The notes under the pieces were generated by a model that was not told where the DNA came from, made no database searches, and saw only the letters and a program-made list of their open reading frames with translations. DNA of 64,000 nucleotides from Rotaria sp. Silwood1 (Eukaryota; Rotifera; Eurotatoria; Philodinida; Philodinidae), in assembly GCA_905250075.1 (NCBI GenBank), contig CAJNOP010000094.1, forward strand, positions 15,373-79,372, given 5' to 3'. Positions 58,820-64,000 of the stretch are shown in pieces. The stretch's first letter is position 1; each line of letters opens with the position of its first letter. Both the position numbers and the translations under genes were made by a program.

Positions 58820-59055
58820 CTGAAATTTTTCTTATAAAGATGTCTTACAACCACTATCATACATTGAAAGTTTCAGCTAAAACAAATATGTTTCTCTTAA
58901 GATATTATATTTTCAACAAATGTGCATATTTTTCGAAAATTCAGAAAAGTGAAATTTTCTTGTGAATCTGTGATCTCACGACGAAAACATTTTTCATACC
59001 TGAAATTTTCGGTGTATGATAGTGACAATAGGATTTATTTATGGGCAAAATTTCA
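58820..59055. repeat. Palindromic repeat (~58-bp arms)
   Basis: The left arm, about 58820-58878, includes 'cactatcatacattgaaagt' and continues to 'ttcagct'. The right arm, about 58999-59055, reverse-complements to 'cactatcatacaccgaaaat' followed by 'ttcaggt'. The outer parts also match ('tgaaattttt.ttataaa' against 'tgaaattttgcccataaa'). It is probably a MITE-like foldback; ends and target duplication are not clear. Confidence 0.5.
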
Positions 59056-61912
59056 AGCCAACATGATAACACTAAATATTTAATAACATATTATACATAT
59101 TAGGTTAGAGCCTCAGTAAAATGTTCATGATTCAGAAAGAAAATAACAGCAGCAAGATTTCATTATAGGTAATGCGTAGTATCAGTAGATGCGACCTAAT
59201 GACAGATATCTCGTTTCAAAAGCTTTTTAGCACTTAAAGAATGTCCCTTTTGAAATTCAACGTTAGTAATATTTTTCTAGTTATTCTTTTCATTTCAAGG
59301 ACAAGAGTGTTTCAAATAAATTTTTCTCTAGATTCTACACACTAGAGCACCGCCCGAGGTGTTTCAGTCCTTTGGAGTTCATCGATTCGAGAATGTAGAA
59401 AAGAGACCTAGACAAGAATAAACTCAAAAAGATTAATGTCCTTAGGTCTTTTGTACAATGTTAAGATTGCGTTATTAAATGTTTATCATATGGCAGCCTA
59501 TTGCTGAGAATATTGAGCAGATAATTTTTCACTTGAAAATCGATCTCTAATTAGGTTTCATTATTCTAAGAGGATTCTAAAATTTTCATCCATAACAATT
59601 ACTCCTGACTCGAATTATTTCACGATAAAAAAATCGTTTAGATTGAAGAAACTATCTGATCAACCTTAAATTTTTGAAGATCAAATAGCTCTAATAAAAA
59701 GCAATTATTAGAACTAAAAAATTTTACGATCTTCTGACGATTATAAGACGTATTTAAAGACAAATTTTCAAGTCAAATATTGTTTGTTCAATATGCCTAG
59801 AAATACACTATCCTATGGTTATTCTTGTCAAGAAGTCTTCTCTATACACCCAATATATAAACTTAAATTTCATGAATTACTTCGAGCAATGTCTTTATGA
59901 ATGAAAATCATTAAATTTATTATAAGATAAAGAGTAAGAAAAAAGATGAAAAGAAAAGAAAGTGACAAATTTTTCATCCATATTTTATGTTTTAAATTTA
60001 AGATGACTATTTCATAATGTAATTGAGAGATAATTTCATTTTATTCTTATTCTAACGTTGTATAACACTACAACGAGTACTTTTGAATTATGATGGTCTC
60101 ATCTTAGAATAAAGAAGAATCTAAGCCTTTCTTGATTAGAATTCACCGAGATTACTCATAATCTCGTAATTTTTATTAATACCATATCAGCAATGATTTA
60201 TTCAATCAAAACAAAGTTATTCAAATATTAGTTTAAAATCATATAAAGTATTACGGATAGTTATTATAATGCTTTCCATCTATGAAATCTTTTCCACAAA
60301 TAGAATTTATAATAACAAAATTTTTTGTATACTTGCTAAATTATTTTAACTTTGTAAATATTTTTCTCTCAGATACTGAATAATAATAATTTACTCAAGA
60401 AAAACTAAGTTTGAGTCAACTAGGTGAAAGCAAGCATTAATGAATTATATTAAAAATTGCTGAATAAAGGAAATAAAAGTTTGAAAGCTCATAAAAGTAA
60501 TATTTTATGAGAATTATAATACTGATAATTATTCTATTGATTTTTTTACTTACTTCGATTAAATCGAAATTGATATTATGCATAAATCTCGAAAAAACAA
60601 GTGTACATGTTGTGTCTTCTATATACTCGTCAGGTTTAGTAAAAAATGATTAATAAAATATTCAGACAACACTCGGCAATAATCTGATCATTGCAAAAAA
60701 ATAATCATTTCAAGATGAAATCAGAGATGTAAATCAAAAAGCCTTTTATTCAAGTCTTATGATTCCTATCAAACTATTCTAACATCAAGAGAGACATATT
60801 CATCGTATAAATATATTTATATAAATATTCACATAAAATGTCAACGAAATAATAGTTGAAAGAAAAAAAAAAAGTCTTCCTTAATAATAACAAGAATAAT
60901 CAAAGACAAAAGAAAAAAAAATGCCTCTCAATCATCATATCTATAGAGATCTTCATTATTCTTATTGATTTATCTTTATGTCGTTGATGAAGTATGTATA
61001 CAAGTGAAAGATTGAAGCATCATTCTCTTATATATATATCAATATAATTCAATTATTTTCGATCGTTATTCTTTTAGAGATCTTCACTTTCCCCCAATGA
61101 TCAATTGTTGTTATTCGAATAAGATGATGTCGTTTTTTTAATTTAGTCACATATGCTCAGTTGACGATCCTTTTTTTTTATCCGAACGGTTTTTTTCCAC
61201 TTGAAATAATCATTTTTAGCTATCGATTGAAAATTTTCTCTATTTTTTGTAGCAATCATTGTCTCATAAGTCTATGAATAATTATTCGAAATCAATAAAA
61301 ACAAAAATTTATTTCATAAAGTCTTTTAAATGAATTGTTTTTTTCTTTTATTCGAAATAATTAATGTTATAAGAATGGAATGTAGTATTTGTCATTCTCT
61401 TCTTGTATACGTGTAACATTCAGATCAAAGAAAGAGAAGGATTCAATTAATTTCCTTTTTTTTTTTTATATATATTGAAATACGAGATGAATTTCTTTCT
61501 GAAAATTGACAAAAATCTTCTGGGAATAATTTATCTATTACAAAACAATCTTAAGAGAACGACGGAAATCGATCATATTTCTTCGCTTTATTTCTATTGA
61601 TCCTTGAGCGAAAAAAAATAATGCAAAATGCATTTCATCGTAAAAATTTGTTTTCCTCTATGACATGAAGTACATCATCAAATACACCGATGAGCGAATC
61701 TTGATAATTAAATTTGACGTTCGAATCTTCCGGCAACCAACACAAGCAAAAAAAAACCGTTCAGAGTAAACAAGTTTGTATTACATATCCTATCAAAGAA
61801 ACATCTTCAATTGTTCTCTTTTAAGTTCAATGTCTTTTGTTTTTTCTTTTTTGACTGTAGATATTACATTGTGTTCTAAGAGTAATTCTAAAAGAATTTA
61901 GGTTTCTAATTA
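59056..61912. other. Gene-free AT-rich region
   Basis: No protein-like open frame and no clear repeat. Poly-A and poly-T runs and short TA tracts occur throughout. Confidence 0.4.
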
Positions 61913-62295
61913 TAGTTTACTAAGCTACCGAATTTTCTTCTAGAGACTCAAGTTTTCAGAACATTCGTTTTTTATTAAAATGTTGTGCATATAGAGAACT
62001 CAACTAGATTAGCTTTTTCAAAAAAAATTCAAAAGTTTCGAACAAAGTCTCTTCGAAATATAAGACTTTCAAGATATAGATACATTTCATGGATAGTGTA
62101 TATAAGATGCATTATTTTGGAAAACTTCATATCTTGAAGAGATTTTATTCAAAACTTTTGAATTTTTTTTTATGAAAATTAGTCTTGTTGATTTCTTTAC
62201 ATACAAAAAATTCGGAAAAAAATAAATTTCCAGAATATCGGAACCTTTATCTATAGAAAATAGGCGCATAAAAAATTCGATAGTTTAGTCAAAGT
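61913..62295. repeat. ~380-bp palindrome
   Basis: Inner arms near 62008-62066 ('attcaaaagtttcgaacaaa', 'gtctcttcgaaatat') and 62126-62185 mirror each other. Outer parts near 61913-61950 ('tagtttactaagctaccgaa') and 62270-62295 (reverse complement 'tgactaaactatcgaattt') match as well. The centre is near 62100. It looks like a foldback MITE without coding capacity. Confidence 0.5.
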
Positions 62296-62710
62296 TCAAT
62301 AGGAACTCAAATCCTTTTAAGATTTTTTTATTAGAACACTATATACTATTTATAGCCAAGAAAAAAACATTGAAATCAAAAGGGGAGCATTTAAGAGGTC
62401 CCCTTGTAAGTCATATGACAAACATGTTCGATCATTGTATGCTCAAATTTTCAGTATGAAGGTATGAAAAAAAGAACAAATATAGTATCATTAACAGAAA
62501 AAGTTATAAGTGACATTTAAAATATCAAAATATCAAGGGTATCTCATGATAACAGAGAATAAATGGTCAACGACATTTTTTTTTATACTTTTTCTTGATG
62601 TGAAAAGCTGAAACTTTTATCAACTAACTATATATATCTAATCAAGAACTTTAATATTCCAAAGTTTAAATTCTCGAGCTACAACTAGTGCTAAAATTCA
62701 TGGACCAGAT

Positions 62711-62918
62711 CAGTGGCGTAGCCAGGAATTTTTGAGTCATGGGCAATTCATCAGCAGAACTGTTTTGAGTTACGGGCAGCTAAGGGCAACCGTTATGATT
62801 TCAAAAATATCTATTGGCAATAACTGTTCAAGTACTTCATAGCTCAATAAATCCATGGGCAATAACTTTTGGAGCTATGGGCAATTGCCCAATGGCCCTA
62901 CCCCTGGCTATGCCACTG
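62711..62918. mobile_element. 208-bp hAT-type MITE (CAGTGGCGTAGCCAGG ends)
   Basis: The left end CAGTGGCGTAGCCAGG and right end CCTGGCTATGCCACTG are inverted with one mismatch. They are flanked by GACCAGAT (62703-62710) and GATCAGAT (62919-62926), an 8-bp duplication with one change. CAGTGGCGTAGCCAGG is a very widespread hAT terminus in animals. The inside repeats 'atgggcaat' variants and has no coding capacity. Confidence 0.88.
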
Positions 62919-62929
62919 GATCAGATTAA

Positions 62930-63298
62930 AATGCATGAATTTTCGTACTTTATTTTTGTCAACTTATATGAGCATGCTCTCTATTGCATTCTATGACTAA
63001 TTCTAATTGATAAAGTATTCGTCTATCATTTTTGTTTCGAGAATCTTTGCCATTCCACTGCATTTTCTTATTCTAAATTGTAATGATATATGAAACATTT
63101 TTCCGCGAACTTATCGTTCAGTACATTCCACTTGTTTTCAGGTCTTCGTGCATTAGCAAATTTTGCATCTGCTATCTACTGATTCTATGCGTTCATCAAA
63201 TAATTGTTATACGAGCCGTGCAATCAATACTTCACTTTATTTTGAAATCGTTTGAATTTAGTACAAATCATTTACAAACTTCCCCATTTTTGTAACTA
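62930..63298. other. Gene-free stretch
   Basis: Only weak frames were seen. Nothing else supported. Confidence 0.35.
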
Positions 63299-63502
63299 AT
63301 GAACATTAAAGATAAAATTTATCATCAAAATAAAAAGACTTTAGATATAAATGAATTTTTATATACTATTGCAATTGATTATGCTGTAAAAATTTTACAA
63401 AAATCTAGTACGACAATTCATGAATATGACTTTTGTCCATACATTTTAGTATCAGTTTTAGCTAAAGAGTTCAAACTTTGGCAAATAAAAGATTATGATT
63501 AG
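63299..63502 (+). CDS. Small hypothetical protein or exon
   Basis: Not recognised. A 67-codon frame whose codon choice (AAA, GAT, ATT, TTA, CAA) matches the real genes of the window. The translation is mixed rather than low-complexity: 'DINEFLYTIAIDYAVKILQ', 'TIHEYDFCPYILVSVLAKEF', ending 'WQIKDYD'. There is no signal peptide. It could be a single small gene, an exon of a gene running past the window end, or a fragment. No partner exon could be joined with confidence. Confidence 0.3.
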   Translation: MNIKDKIYHQNKKTLDINEFLYTIAIDYAVKILQKSSTTIHEYDFCPYILVSVLAKEFKLWQIKDYD

Positions 63503-64000
63503 ATATATAAATATTATTAAAAATTTCAGTTTTCTATATCAAGAAAAAGTATACAAAAATATCGATAACAACTTATCCTCAATTATTTATGGGTACCTTT
63601 TGGTATTTTCAGCAACTTATTCTATTCATTAATTTAGCTTCTATTTTAACATATTTTCTTTTCTCTGCTTCTCGGCGTAAACATCTATTATAGCATGATA
63701 ATAATCAATATTTAGCAGTTCCATTTCAAGTTCATGCGAAACTATTTTTCTCAAAATTCCAATCGATAGGGCTGTTTTCTTACCAGTCTTAGGTACCGTT
63801 TTCAACTAATGAGGCGGGACTGGATCGATCAATAGATCGGCATGAGTTATTTTTCATTTTTCTGATTCTAGAAAAGTCAAATGAACTTTTCGATTAGTCA
63901 TACCTACCTCTGAATACTATAGAAATCACATAAGACTTCTATAAAACATGATTTTGGTTTCGTCATAGTCTGCCATGTGTATGATGAGATTCTTCCAAGG
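63503..64000. other. Window end, no gene recognised
   Basis: No clear exon or repeat was seen in the last 500 bases. Confidence 0.35.

Overview
The window looks like nuclear DNA of an invertebrate animal and most resembles a bdelloid rotifer. This is inference. It is very AT-rich, its genes are split by many short GT..AG introns (often 45-80 nt) with a few long ones, and it mixes housekeeping, ciliary and neuronal genes. It also carries a Penelope-like retroelement fragment and degenerate tracts resembling TGTGGG, which I recall as the Adineta telomere repeat. No prokaryotic or organellar features, rRNA or tRNA genes were seen. Exon maps were built by hand from splice sites, reading phase and family resemblance, so single boundaries may be off by a few bases.

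Left part (1-8.8 kb): mostly non-coding. It holds a pair of diverged direct repeats (2.1-2.6 kb), a two-exon gene for a 66-residue potato-inhibitor-I (eglin-like) protease inhibitor (3.7-4.0 kb), and a Penelope-like element fragment with 200-bp inverted arms (5.28-6.50 kb). Telomere-like GT/CA tracts lie on both sides of that fragment.

Minus-strand housekeeping genes (8.87-17.34 kb): AFG2/SPATA5, an AAA ATPase (9 exons, 792 aa), and upstream of it KAT5/Tip60, a MYST acetyltransferase (8 exons, 493 aa). An AFG2 intron carries a decayed mariner-like element.

Plus-strand cluster (19.2-37.7 kb): a 357-aa coiled-coil protein of unknown function; PSMD5, a 26S proteasome assembly chaperone (547 aa); COPS4, a COP9 signalosome subunit (434 aa) starting only 77 nt after the PSMD5 stop; and an 877-aa tandem-domain protein tyrosine phosphatase whose second domain looks dead. 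The PSMD5-COPS4 pair may be an operon resolved by spliced-leader trans-splicing.

Right part (37.7-64 kb): a minus-strand single-exon SPMIP1-like axonemal protein (40.1-40.7 kb); a small basic protein with a 5' non-coding exon (43.4-44.7 kb); a nest of hAT-type elements, including a 1.8-kb almost wholly palindromic one (45.0-47.8 kb); a KCNQ (Kv7) potassium channel on the minus strand with a 15-nt microexon in the pore (48.3-55.8 kb); and then a gene-poor stretch with several palindromic repeats and a 208-bp hAT MITE (62.7 kb). No undescribed multi-gene system was found. The most unusual signals are the nested hAT palindrome, the tight PSMD5-COPS4 pair, the altered Walker B motif in AFG2, the KCNQ pore microexon, and the Penelope fragment between telomere-like tracts.
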